Positions 11,143-17,777 of a stretch of DNA of 64,000 nt are shown piece after piece (within the stretch, counting starts at the first letter, position 1; every line of letters starts with the position of its first letter). Source of the stretch: Bacteroides sp. GM023. GTDB lineage: Bacteria; Bacteroidota; Bacteroidia; Bacteroidales; Bacteroidaceae. Below the pieces are notes generated by a model. That model ran no database searches and had not been told where the DNA came from. It saw only the letters and a list, made by a program, of their open reading frames with translations. A program made the translations under genes and the position numbers. The stretch lies in NCBI RefSeq assembly GCF_014750685.1, contig NZ_JAAXGE010000003.1:434001-498000 (forward strand), read 5' to 3'.

Positions 11143-11886
11143 CTAAAGGATGAATCCCAGCGAAAAACTTAATGCGCTGTCGCGACGGCGGAAAGTGATA
11201 TTGCTGACCCCCGTACTACCGTCGGAATTGATATTATCATACACAATGGACTTGGATATATTTCCCACTCCCTGCTCATAGCGGAAATCAAAGAAGATAC
11301 GGGAGATATTGACGCCAACGCCAATCACGACACTGACATTGAACGGATACAACTTTTCGTGAATACCTTTCTGGTCGAAGTTCTTGAAAGTGATTTCATT
11401 CTGCTTTCCCCATAAATAACGGAGCTTGGGACCTGCAAAGATAGACATCCCATACGGCCCTTTCTTCACCACATTATATCCATACAAGACAGGAAAGTCA
11501 ATACTATGCAGTACAGACTGCACCGAAGCATAATCCGGCTCGATGGCAGGATGCTGCGAACCCAACTTGTCAAAAGTAATTTCGCATTTAGTCACATTGT
11601 ACGATACTTCCGGCTGGATGAAGTGCTTCTTCATATTGATGCGCATAAAAAGAGCGCCGAAATAACCGATTTTATAGTTATTCTGGACCTCGTCAATCGT
11701 CACATCCTTGATTTTCAATTCAGACACCATGAACATAGAAGAATTGAATCCCGCCTTGATACCGAAATTTATTTTCTTCGTATTGGGGCGGTCTACTCTT
11801 TCTGTGTTAAAGTTCTGTCCGAAAGCCGTGCAGGCTACGGATAACGAACCGAGAAAAAGGATTTTACGCAGCATATTCATGGTCAT
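11143..11886 (-). CDS. PorT-like small outer-membrane beta-barrel protein
   Basis: 247 residues. A signal peptide of about 23 residues ends TAFGQ. The mature protein has the GIKAGFNSS opening, then amphipathic strands and the terminal SFSLGFIL strand typical of Bacteroidetes PorT/OMP_b-brl_2 barrels of 8-10 strands. ATGs at positions 1, 3 and 5 are all possible starts; the latest still leaves an intact signal peptide. The next gene upstream (flavin reductase) ends 12 bp away on the same strand, so the two may share a transcript. Function unknown. Confidence 0.7.
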   Translation of the reverse strand: MTMNMLRKILFLGSLSVACTAFGQNFNTERVDRPNTKKINFGIKAGFNSSMFMVSELKIKDVTIDEVQNNYKIGYFGALFMRINMKKHFIQPEVSYNVTKCEITFDKLGSQHPAIEPDYASVQSVLHSIDFPVLYGYNVVKKGPYGMSIFAGPKLRYLWGKQNEITFKNFDQKGIHEKLYPFNVSVVIGVGVNISRIFFDFRYEQGVGNISKSIVYDNINSDGSTGVSNITFRRRDSALSFSLGFIL

Positions 11887-11898
11887 ATCGTCCTTAGT

Positions 11899-12468
11899 TT
11901 ATGTCTTTTTCTTTTCTACACTCCAGCCGAACTTACCGATTTTCTCTCCCAAGTCATAATATCCGCCATGTACGTACACCAACGGATTAGCTTCCGCCAG
12001 TTCGAGTTTTCCGGTCTCGGGATTCAGATTCCGGTCGTCAGCACGTACATTCACCACATCTGCTATGAACATATCATGCGAACCGAGAGAAACAATTTCC
12101 TTCACACGACATTCGATGCAAAGAGGAGATTCTTCAATCAGCGGTGCGCTGACCACAGTACAGCGTCCCGGAGTGAGCTTCATCTCATCAAATTTATGAT
12201 AATCGCGTCCCGAACGAACCCCGCACCAGTCGGTGGCAAAAGCCATGTCTTTAGTTGTCAGGTTGATAACGAATTCCATGTTTTTTTTGATAATCTCATA
12301 AGAATGTCGTTCCGGTCGTACGGATATATAGCACATGGGCGGGTTTGTACAAATCGTACCCGTCCATGCCACAGTGATAATATTATATTCACTTTCTTCT
12401 TTTCCGCAGCTGACCAGTACAGCCGGCAGCGGATAAATCATCGTTCCTGGTTTCCAGTCCTGTTTCAA
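11899..12468 (-). CDS. Flavin reductase family (flavoredoxin-like) protein
   Basis: 189 residues of the FMN-binding split-barrel fold. The opening MIYPLPAVLVSCG, the segment NIITVAWTGTICTNPPM and the central RHSYEIIKKN motif match flavoredoxin/flavin reductase-like proteins of Bacteroides. These bind FMN and move electrons, often to unknown partners. Cytoplasmic with no signal peptide. It sits between pyrI (37 bp upstream) and the barrel gene (12 bp downstream), all on the minus strand, so it may be the tail of the pyrBI transcript. Confidence 0.85.
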   Translation of the reverse strand: MKQDWKPGTMIYPLPAVLVSCGKEESEYNIITVAWTGTICTNPPMCYISVRPERHSYEIIKKNMEFVINLTTKDMAFATDWCGVRSGRDYHKFDEMKLTPGRCTVVSAPLIEESPLCIECRVKEIVSLGSHDMFIADVVNVRADDRNLNPETGKLELAEANPLVYVHGGYYDLGEKIGKFGWSVEKKKT

Positions 12469-12504
12469 TTTGAATAAAGATTTAAAAATGAGGAATCAAA
12501 GAAT

Positions 12505-12966
12505 TCAGAGGATGGTAATTTCCTCACGCTTCTGTTCTTTCTCGCAATAATGGCATTTTACGATGCAATTATCCTTGTCTATCACGTGGAATAACGTAGC
12601 CATCGGCTCATTGTTCGTGATACATTTCGGATTGGCGCATTTCACGATTCCGCGAAGCTCGTCCGGCATCTTCACTTCCTTCTTTTCCACTACCTCGTAA
12701 TCACGGATGATATTCAGTTTGACATGAGGCGCAACCACTGAAATACGGTTAATCTCCTCATCGCAGAAAAACTTATCCGCAATCTTGATGATACCTTTCT
12801 TACCCAGCTTCTTGCTTTCGAGATTGAATCCGATAGTGATATTGCTCGTCATATGCTCCACACCGAGCAACTGTACTACGGTAAAGAGCTTTTCGGATGG
12901 AATATGGTCAATCACTGTCCCGTTCTCGAGGGCAGCTACTTGCAGTTCTTGTTTATTTTCGCTCAT
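12505..12966 (-). CDS. pyrI: Aspartate carbamoyltransferase regulatory subunit
   Basis: 153 residues, the standard PyrI length. It binds nucleotide effectors and holds ATCase trimers together. The C-terminal zinc site is visible as Cys pairs in CANPKC and CHYC. The N-terminal allosteric domain begins at [16 protein letters not shown], where the allosteric effector binds. Its ATG overlaps the pyrB stop by 4 bp, indicating translational coupling and matched expression of the two subunits. Confidence 0.96.
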   Translation of the reverse strand: MSENKQELQVAALENGTVIDHIPSEKLFTVVQLLGVEHMTSNITIGFNLESKKLGKKGIIKIADKFFCDEEINRISVVAPHVKLNIIRDYEVVEKKEVKMPDELRGIVKCANPKCITNNEPMATLFHVIDKDNCIVKCHYCEKEQKREEITIL

Positions 12967-13904
12967 AATAAAATATCGTTTTTAACGTCGTCTAATGTGA
13001 TACCTAACACATCGCAAAGGATTGCTTCGCGAGCATACAGACCATTCTGTGCCTGTTGAAAGTAATATGCTTTCGGGTTGTCGTCCACGTCGTATGCAAT
13101 CTCGTTGACACGTGGCAGCGGGTGCAAAATGCGCAGGTTCGGACGGGTATTCTCCAGCATTTTGTTGCGGAGGATATATACGTTCTTTACCCGTTCGTAT
13201 TCCATCAGGTCGGTGAAGCGTTCGCGTTGCACACGGGTCATATACAGGATATCGGCATCCGCTATAATTTCTTCGGTAAAGTCCGTATGTTCAACGTATT
13301 TTATTTGATGAGTCTTGCAATAAAGCTTGTATTCTTCCGGCATTTTCAGTTCTTCGGGAGCGATGAAATGGAAAGTAGGGTTGAAGTGGCGCATGGCCAT
13401 CAACAGTGAATGTACGGTACGTCCGTATTTCAAGTCGCCTACCAGGAAGATGTTCAGGTTTTCCAGTGTGCCCTGCGTCTTGTGGATAGAGTAGAGGTCA
13501 AGCATGGTTTGCGACGGATGCTGGTTGGCTCCGTCTCCTGCATTGACAATAGGCACCGGGGCTACTTCGCTGGCATACCGTGCCGCTCCTTCAAGATGGT
13601 GGCGCATGACGATAATGTCTGCGTAATTACTTACCATCATAATCGTGTCTTTAAGTGTTTCCCCCTTGGAAGAGCTGGTCGCTTTGGGGTCGGAGAATCC
13701 GATAACCCGTGCACCGAGACGGTTGGCGGCTGTTTCAAAACTCAAGCGGGTACGTGTGGAAGGCTCAAAGAACAAGGTTGCTACTACCTTGCCTTGCAAT
13801 AACCGGCGATTGGGGTTCATTTCAAACTGCTTCGCCATTTCGAGCATGTAGAGGATTTTTTCTTTAGAATGTTCGGCAATGGTTACTAAACTTCTGTTTT
13901 CCAT
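12963..13904 (-). CDS. pyrB: Aspartate carbamoyltransferase catalytic subunit
   Basis: 313 residues. It catalyses carbamoyl phosphate plus L-aspartate to N-carbamoyl-aspartate, the committed pyrimidine step. The STRTRLSFE carbamoyl-phosphate loop, [12 protein letters not shown] and PLPRVNEI motifs are intact. Coupled to pyrI by a 4-bp overlap. The 103-bp gap upstream has a minus-strand near-consensus -7 (TACCTTTA, 13954-13947) but no obvious leader attenuator of the enteric type. Confidence 0.97.
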   Translation of the reverse strand: MENRSLVTIAEHSKEKILYMLEMAKQFEMNPNRRLLQGKVVATLFFEPSTRTRLSFETAANRLGARVIGFSDPKATSSSKGETLKDTIMMVSNYADIIVMRHHLEGAARYASEVAPVPIVNAGDGANQHPSQTMLDLYSIHKTQGTLENLNIFLVGDLKYGRTVHSLLMAMRHFNPTFHFIAPEELKMPEEYKLYCKTHQIKYVEHTDFTEEIIADADILYMTRVQRERFTDLMEYERVKNVYILRNKMLENTRPNLRILHPLPRVNEIAYDVDDNPKAYYFQQAQNGLYAREAILCDVLGITLDDVKNDILL

Positions 13905-14007
13905 TTTGTTATCTTTTATGTGGATAGAACTTGTTTTACCGGAGTGTAAAGGTACGAAGAATTTGTGAGAAGCACAGAATTTTCGTACCTTTTTTATCGG
14001 CTTTTTA

Positions 14008-14382
14008 TCAGCCGGCTTGTTTTCGTCCGCCGGCTAACGCCGCAATGATATATTTCCCCGGCGCCCCAATCTTGTTCCAGGACGTATTGGAAAGCAGTTT
14101 CCACACCTGAGTACCTTTCCTGCCATAATCCGACAGCCGAAGAATCGTCTGCCTCTCTTTCGGATTCGTCACTTTATGGCGTTCCAGGCTTTCTATCAGT
14201 CCGTTCATGTTGTGTGTAGCCTGATTGTAAGCATACCCCGGAATTTCAAACGAAGTATCGTTTATTTCTTCTTCCTCAAGATTTAGTTTAGTTTCCTTTA
14301 GTTTAGTTTGTCCGGAAATGTCGTCATTTTCCGGGTTCACGTCCTCTTGAGTTGGAAAAATGTCTGCATTTTCTTCATTCAC
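14008..14382 (-). CDS. C-terminal half of a DUF4373-type protein, probably split by frameshift
   Basis: 124 residues from a GTG start. It has an acidic, low-complexity N-terminal stretch (two EDVN copies if read from just upstream), then a compact helical C-terminal domain ending in [16 protein letters not shown]. Such C-terminal domains normally follow a DUF4373/Lin1244-like N-terminal domain in one protein of about 250-300 residues in Bacteroides, commonly beside capsule loci. The preceding ORF carries exactly that N-terminal domain and overlaps by 8 bp in another frame. It could be a separate coupled cistron, but a broken gene is likelier. Role unknown. Confidence 0.6.
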   Translation of the reverse strand: MNEENADIFPTQEDVNPENDDISGQTKLKETKLNLEEEEINDTSFEIPGYAYNQATHNMNGLIESLERHKVTNPKERQTILRLSDYGRKGTQVWKLLSNTSWNKIGAPGKYIIAALAGGRKQAG

Positions 14383-14767
14383 GTCCTCTTTCCGTATCCC
14401 TTTTTTCTTCTTGTTTTCTAATATATATGGTTATTGCTTCGAACCACACTTCCTGAATCCGTTCCGAAGTCAGTACACCATATTTTTCGTAAATCTCCCT
14501 GTGGAAAAATCCCTTTTCCAATAATAATTCGACAACCTTTTCCATCATTTCCTCTCTTATCCCGCCGCCTACTTTGCGGATGAAAATCAGGTTTTGTTCT
14601 TTTCCCCAAGAGATGTAATATCCCTCTTTATAGATTTTGCAAAGTAGCCGCAAAACAATATAAGAAGCTAAAACTCCAAATTTGGCTTCCAGTAATTCCA
14701 TAATTTCTTCATCGAAAAAATTAGCCGGTGTAGGGAAATAAGGTATCCCTTTGTTTATCATACTCAT
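14375..14767 (-). CDS. DUF4373 (Lin1244/Lin1753-like) N-terminal domain protein
   Basis: 130 residues. GIPYFPTPANFFDEEIMELLEAKFG is the usual DUF4373 start (given here only as GIPYFP...KFG), followed by the winged-helix-like region. The family resembles phage replication-initiation N-terminal domains and is often found at the 5' edge of Bacteroides capsule loci. The frame ends soon after a run of six T on the plus strand (14401-14406). Skipping one base there joins it in frame to the downstream ORF through [13 protein letters not shown]. This suggests a one-base insertion, phase-variable tract or assembly error. Confidence 0.65.
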   Translation of the reverse strand: MSMINKGIPYFPTPANFFDEEIMELLEAKFGVLASYIVLRLLCKIYKEGYYISWGKEQNLIFIRKVGGGIREEMMEKVVELLLEKGFFHREIYEKYGVLTSERIQEVWFEAITIYIRKQEEKRDTERGRE

Positions 14768-14790
14768 TATTCAGTATTTTTTATTATAAA

Positions 14791-15135
14791 TTATACGATT
14801 GCTTTCCACTCCAACAGGTTACTGATTCTGAATCTTCTCCACCCATTCTGTTCCTCACTCCAGTAGATAACAGACTCCTGTTTTACAGTGCATCTGAATT
14901 CACGGTGGAAAAATTTTTCGTATCCTACCAATGTGCCTTTTTCCAGGCAGAATGTTCCGTCCTGTTTCTGAAAAGCTATCATTACATTTCCATATAGCAT
15001 ATGTTTTACCAGTTCCATACACTTCTGCACAATTCTTTCCGCACATATTTCCGAAATACCTTTTTCTGCGGCAATACGTTTCTTCCATATTGACATGTAG
15101 TCTTCAGACTTTTTTTTCTTACAATTTCTTTTCAT
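14791..15135 (-). CDS. SH3-fold DUF2693-like small protein
   Basis: 114 residues with a strongly basic N terminus (RNCKKKK). The body reads as short beta strands: MIAFQKQDGTFCLEKGTLVG, then a C-terminal WRRFRISNLLEW. This pattern, where a 'K-DGT' strand precedes 'G-T-x-x-Y' and a final 'WRxFR' strand, is typical of the SH3 beta-barrel-fold DUF2693 proteins common near Bacteroides mobile and capsule regions. Function unknown. It lies 23 bp upstream of the DUF4373 gene on the same strand and is probably cotranscribed with it. Confidence 0.5.
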   Translation of the reverse strand: MKRNCKKKKSEDYMSIWKKRIAAEKGISEICAERIVQKCMELVKHMLYGNVMIAFQKQDGTFCLEKGTLVGYEKFFHREFRCTVKQESVIYWSEEQNGWRRFRISNLLEWKAIV

Positions 15136-15175
15136 TGTATAAAATATTTGATTAAAATTACTCGTGTTTATTGTA

Positions 15176-15292
15176 TAAACTTCTCCCTTTCGGGATAGTA
15201 ACGGTATACTGCAGATATAGCGTCACTATCCTCGTCTTATAGTGACGCCATCGCGACAGGATAGCGTCACTATTTTTTAGGGGAGAAGTTTA
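15176..15292. repeat. Nested repeat cluster with terminal inverted repeats
   Basis: Outer 12-bp inverted repeat TAAACTTCTCCC (15176-15187) / GGGAGAAGTTTA (15281-15292). Inside, GCGTCACTAT occurs directly at 15220-15229 and 15264-15273 and inverted at 15239-15248. A weaker relative, ATAGTAACGG, is at 15195-15204. It sits in the 225-bp gap between two minus-strand genes, so it could be an operator array, an iteron-like site or a small mobile-element remnant. Confidence 0.7.
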
Positions 15293-15360
15293 CTGTTTTT
15301 CAGCCGGTTGAAAACGGCGGCAAAAGTAGAGCTTGCATTTCACCTGCACAATTATTTTTG

Positions 15361-15762
15361 TCAATACTTATTAGAAGCCTTTTCTTTAGCCTGTCTTTCT
15401 TTTTCTTCCCGCTGCTCCCGGAGAGTTCCTCTGATTACGGATAGCTTTGTTTCTATACTACTGATTTCCATTAACTTATACCCACCTTGCTTGGAGACGT
15501 ATAAGTGCTCTTTTTCATGGATTTGTTTGGCTAAATCTTTTAGCTTTTTGGAGTATCCCATATGGATTTCTCCCTCGTCCAACTTTTGCAGATATACTGT
15601 GAAAAGTGCCGTTTCATCTCCGGTCATTCCGCCTCTTCTTTCCAGTTCATCCCAACTGATGATTTCAGTCTTCTTGCATCTGCCGCCACTCTTTTTCCAA
15701 TTTTGGGCATTGTTTTTTACTCGTGTTTTTGCTTCTCTTTTGGGTGTCTTTTTACTAGCCAT
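15361..15762 (-). CDS. Small charged hypothetical protein
   Basis: 133 residues. Basic N terminus (KKTPKREAKTRVKNN) and a C-terminal highly charged helix rich in Arg/Glu/Lys (about 100-133), likely coiled coil. The middle contains WDELERRGGMTGDETALF. No signal peptide or membrane helix. I do not recognise the family. It is on the same strand as the DUF2693-like and DUF4373 genes but separated from them by the repeat cluster, and it diverges from the recombinase gene across an AT-rich 129-bp gap. Confidence 0.6.
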   Translation of the reverse strand: MASKKTPKREAKTRVKNNAQNWKKSGGRCKKTEIISWDELERRGGMTGDETALFTVYLQKLDEGEIHMGYSKKLKDLAKQIHEKEHLYVSKQGGYKLMEISSIETKLSVIRGTLREQREEKERQAKEKASNKY

Positions 15763-15810
15763 AATTGCTAATTTTCACATTAGTTAAAAATGATAAATAT
15801 TAAAATATAC

Positions 15811-15866
15811 TTTGGCAACTGTGCGATAAAGCTGCAAAAAGATTTGTTTTTTTGTCGCTTGCCAAA
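15811..15866. repeat. 8-bp inverted repeat in the divergent promoter region
   Basis: TTTGGCAA (15811-15818) and TTGCCAAA (15859-15866) face each other across 40 bp, between the divergent 133-residue protein gene and the recombinase gene. They are placed where an operator or the edge of a small invertible element could lie. Confidence 0.4.
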
Positions 15867-15891
15867 TAGTATATATATAAAATAACTAGTG

Positions 15892-16845
15892 ATGCAAATG
15901 ATGAACAAAAGTGGATTTAGTCGGTGTGGAGAGCTCTACATCGGCCGTTTACGAAAGGAGGGGCGTCATTCTACGGCGCATGTCTACAAGAATGCCCTTT
16001 TCTCTTTCAGCAAGTTCTGCGACACTCCCAATGTGTCGTTCAGACAAGTCACCCGTGAGCGTTTACGATGCTACGGGCAGTATCTTTATGAGTGTGGCTT
16101 GAAGCTCAACACGATTTCTACGTATATGCGTATGCTTCGTAGTATTTATAATCGTGGAGTGGAGGCGGGGAGTGCTCCCTATGTGCCGCGATTATTCCAT
16201 GATGTTTATACAGGGGTGGATGTCCGTCAGAAAAAAGCCTTGGCTGCTTCTGAATTGCACAAGCTCTTGTATGAAGACCCAAAATCGGAACGATTACGCC
16301 GCACGCAGGCTATTGCCGCCCTGATGTTTCAGTTTTGTGGAATGTCGTTCGCCGATTTGGCTCATTTGGAGAAATCTGCATTGGAAAGCAATGTGTTGCG
16401 ATACAATCGTATCAAGACTAAAACTCCTATGAGCATAGAAATACTGGATAGTGCGAGAGGAATGATTAATCAACTTCGGAATAATCAGGATGCTCTGCCC
16501 GATTGCCCCGATTATCTGTTTGATATTCTTCGTGGTGATAAGAAGCGAAAGGATGAAAGAGCTTATCGGGAATATCAGTCTGCTCTCCGTCGGTTCAATA
16601 ATAACTTGAGGGAGTTAGCCAGGAAATTGTATTTGAAATCTCCGGTCACTTCCTATACGTTTCGCCATTCTTGGGCTACTACTGCCAAGTATCGGGGGGT
16701 ATCCATTGAGATGATCAGTGAATCATTAGGACACAAATCTATAAAAACCACACAAATCTATTTGAAAGGCTTCGGACTTAAAGAACGTACAGAGGTAAAT
16801 AAAGGGAATTTATCTTACGTTAGAAACTACTGCATGGGGCGATGA
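15892..16845 (+). CDS. Tyrosine recombinase adjacent to the capsule switch
   Basis: 317 residues from the ATG at 15892. N-terminal SAM-like core-binding domain (about 10-110) and C-terminal catalytic domain (about 125-317). Visible catalytic features are TFRHSWAT (Arg II with Tyr replacing the usual His, as in Bacteroides relatives), LGHKS and the nucleophile Tyr in TQIYLKGF. At the Arg I region the sequence is FQFCGMSFADL, where relatives I know carry Arg immediately before GM. Its stop is 41 bp from the left inverted repeat, so by analogy with other Bacteroides capsule loci it is the local invertase. It may also act elsewhere, or be inactive. Confidence 0.85.
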   Translation: MQMMNKSGFSRCGELYIGRLRKEGRHSTAHVYKNALFSFSKFCDTPNVSFRQVTRERLRCYGQYLYECGLKLNTISTYMRMLRSIYNRGVEAGSAPYVPRLFHDVYTGVDVRQKKALAASELHKLLYEDPKSERLRRTQAIAALMFQFCGMSFADLAHLEKSALESNVLRYNRIKTKTPMSIEILDSARGMINQLRNNQDALPDCPDYLFDILRGDKKRKDERAYREYQSALRRFNNNLRELARKLYLKSPVTSYTFRHSWATTAKYRGVSIEMISESLGHKSIKTTQIYLKGFGLKERTEVNKGNLSYVRNYCMGR

Positions 16846-16886
16846 TAAATATGTAATGTGTTAATAAACAGGGATAAAACATGTGT

Positions 16887-16906
16887 GTTACTTCTTAGGT
16901 AACGGA
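16887..16906. repeat. Left inverted repeat of the invertible segment
   Basis: 20-bp site containing the GTTAC-N7-GTAAC dyad. It is the exact reverse complement of 17154-17173. The dyad with an asymmetric 7-bp centre (TTCTTAG) fits a tyrosine-recombinase core site with a 7-bp crossover. Confidence 0.9.
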
Positions 16907-17153
16907 TTTAAATTTGACGCAAAGATAGACAAAAACATAGATAGTAAACAAGTAATTCTTTAATTTTTTTCGTTTTATTTGATTTTTCAAATAAAAAATG
17001 CTTGAACATGAAAATAAGATTATTTCATGTTCCAACTTTTTATTGCCTAATTTCGAGAAATTTCTCGCTGAGTATTAGGTCGTTCCATTTTTGTGCCCTG
17101 TCAATGCCTGTAATTTCCATTTTTATGATTGTGTGTGTTCCGTAACTGTGTTT
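16907..17153. promoter_or_regulatory. Invertible promoter segment of the capsule operon, read in OFF orientation
   Basis: 247-bp AT-rich, non-coding segment between two perfect inverted repeats. The best promoter is on the minus strand: TTG (16951-16949), 21-bp spacer, TATCTTTG (16927-16920). It fires leftward at the 3' end of the recombinase gene. Inversion would put TATCTTTG at 17133-17140, firing into upxY with a leader of about 50 nt. The segment also has a 10-bp hairpin (GAACATGAAA, starting near 17003) and a 14-bp perfect palindrome (17054-17067) framed by CCTAAT/ATTAGG (17046-17079). A plus-strand TAAATTTG (16909-16916) lacks a -33 partner. Confidence 0.85.
16920..16951 (-). promoter_or_regulatory. 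Promoter inside the invertible segment, pointing away from the capsule genes
   Basis: TTG at 16951-16949 (-33) and TATCTTTG at 16927-16920 (-7) with a 21-bp spacer on the minus strand. In this orientation no capsule gene lies downstream. Confidence 0.7.
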
Positions 17154-17173
17154 TCCGTTACCTAAGAAGTAAC
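17154..17173. repeat. Right inverted repeat of the invertible segment
   Basis: Exact reverse complement of 16887-16906. With one flanking GG the right site becomes a symmetric CCGTTAC-N7-GTAACGG. It lies 23 bp before the upxY start. Confidence 0.9.
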
Positions 17174-17196
17174 GGATAAACATGGGGTAAAAAAGT

Positions 17197-17769
17197 ATGA
17201 TTCTAAGAAAAGAAGGAACTTTAAGTGCTGGGCCTAAAATTGGGACAGGGGAAGGCGTAGCACACTCTAAACGCTGGTATGTCGCTATGACCAGAATGCA
17301 TCATGAGAAGAAAGTGCAGGAGCGTTTGGAGAGAATGGGGATTGAAAGTTTTATACCTGTTCAGCAGGAGATTCATCAGTGGAGCGACCGCCGTAAATTG
17401 GTCGAAACAGTATTACTGCCAATGATGGTCTTTGTGTATGTCGATCCGAAAGAACGCAAGGAAGTTTTGTCACTATCTACAGTCAGTCGGTACATGGTAA
17501 TACGAGGTGAGAGTAGTCCGACTGTAATTCCAGATGATCAAATGGCTCGTTTCCGTTTTATGCTTGACTATTCTGAAGATGTCATTTCTATGAATAGTGC
17601 TCCATTGGCACGTGGCGAGAAGGTTCGTGTTATCAAAGGTCCTTTGACCGGACTTGTAGGGGAGTTTGTTACAGTAAATGGTAAAAGCAAGATAGCTGTC
17701 CGGTTAAATATGTTGGGATGCGCTTGTGCGGATATACCTGTAGGGTATGTGGAACCGATAAATCATTGA
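17197..17769 (+). CDS. UpxY-family NusG-like capsule transcription antiterminator
   Basis: 190 residues. An NGN domain begins at KRWYVAMTRMHHEKKVQERL (about 27-125), and a KOW-type segment at GEKVRVIKGPLTGLVGEF (about 142-160) follows. This is the first gene of Bacteroides capsule operons. UpxY proteins bind the leader of their own operon and stop premature transcription termination. It lies 23 bp after the right inverted repeat. No upxZ-like gene follows: the next gene begins 8 bp later and is already a biosynthesis enzyme. Long-distance transcription of this 31-kb operon probably depends on it. Confidence 0.93.
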   Translation: MILRKEGTLSAGPKIGTGEGVAHSKRWYVAMTRMHHEKKVQERLERMGIESFIPVQQEIHQWSDRRKLVETVLLPMMVFVYVDPKERKEVLSLSTVSRYMVIRGESSPTVIPDDQMARFRFMLDYSEDVISMNSAPLARGEKVRVIKGPLTGLVGEFVTVNGKSKIAVRLNMLGCACADIPVGYVEPINH

Positions 17770-17777
17770 GAAAACAA

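Noticed and set aside
16909..16916. Plus-strand promoter (TAAATTTG) firing into upxY in the present orientation
   Set aside because: No -33 TTTG/TTG at 19-21 bp upstream; the minus-strand element is better on both boxes. Not fully excluded.
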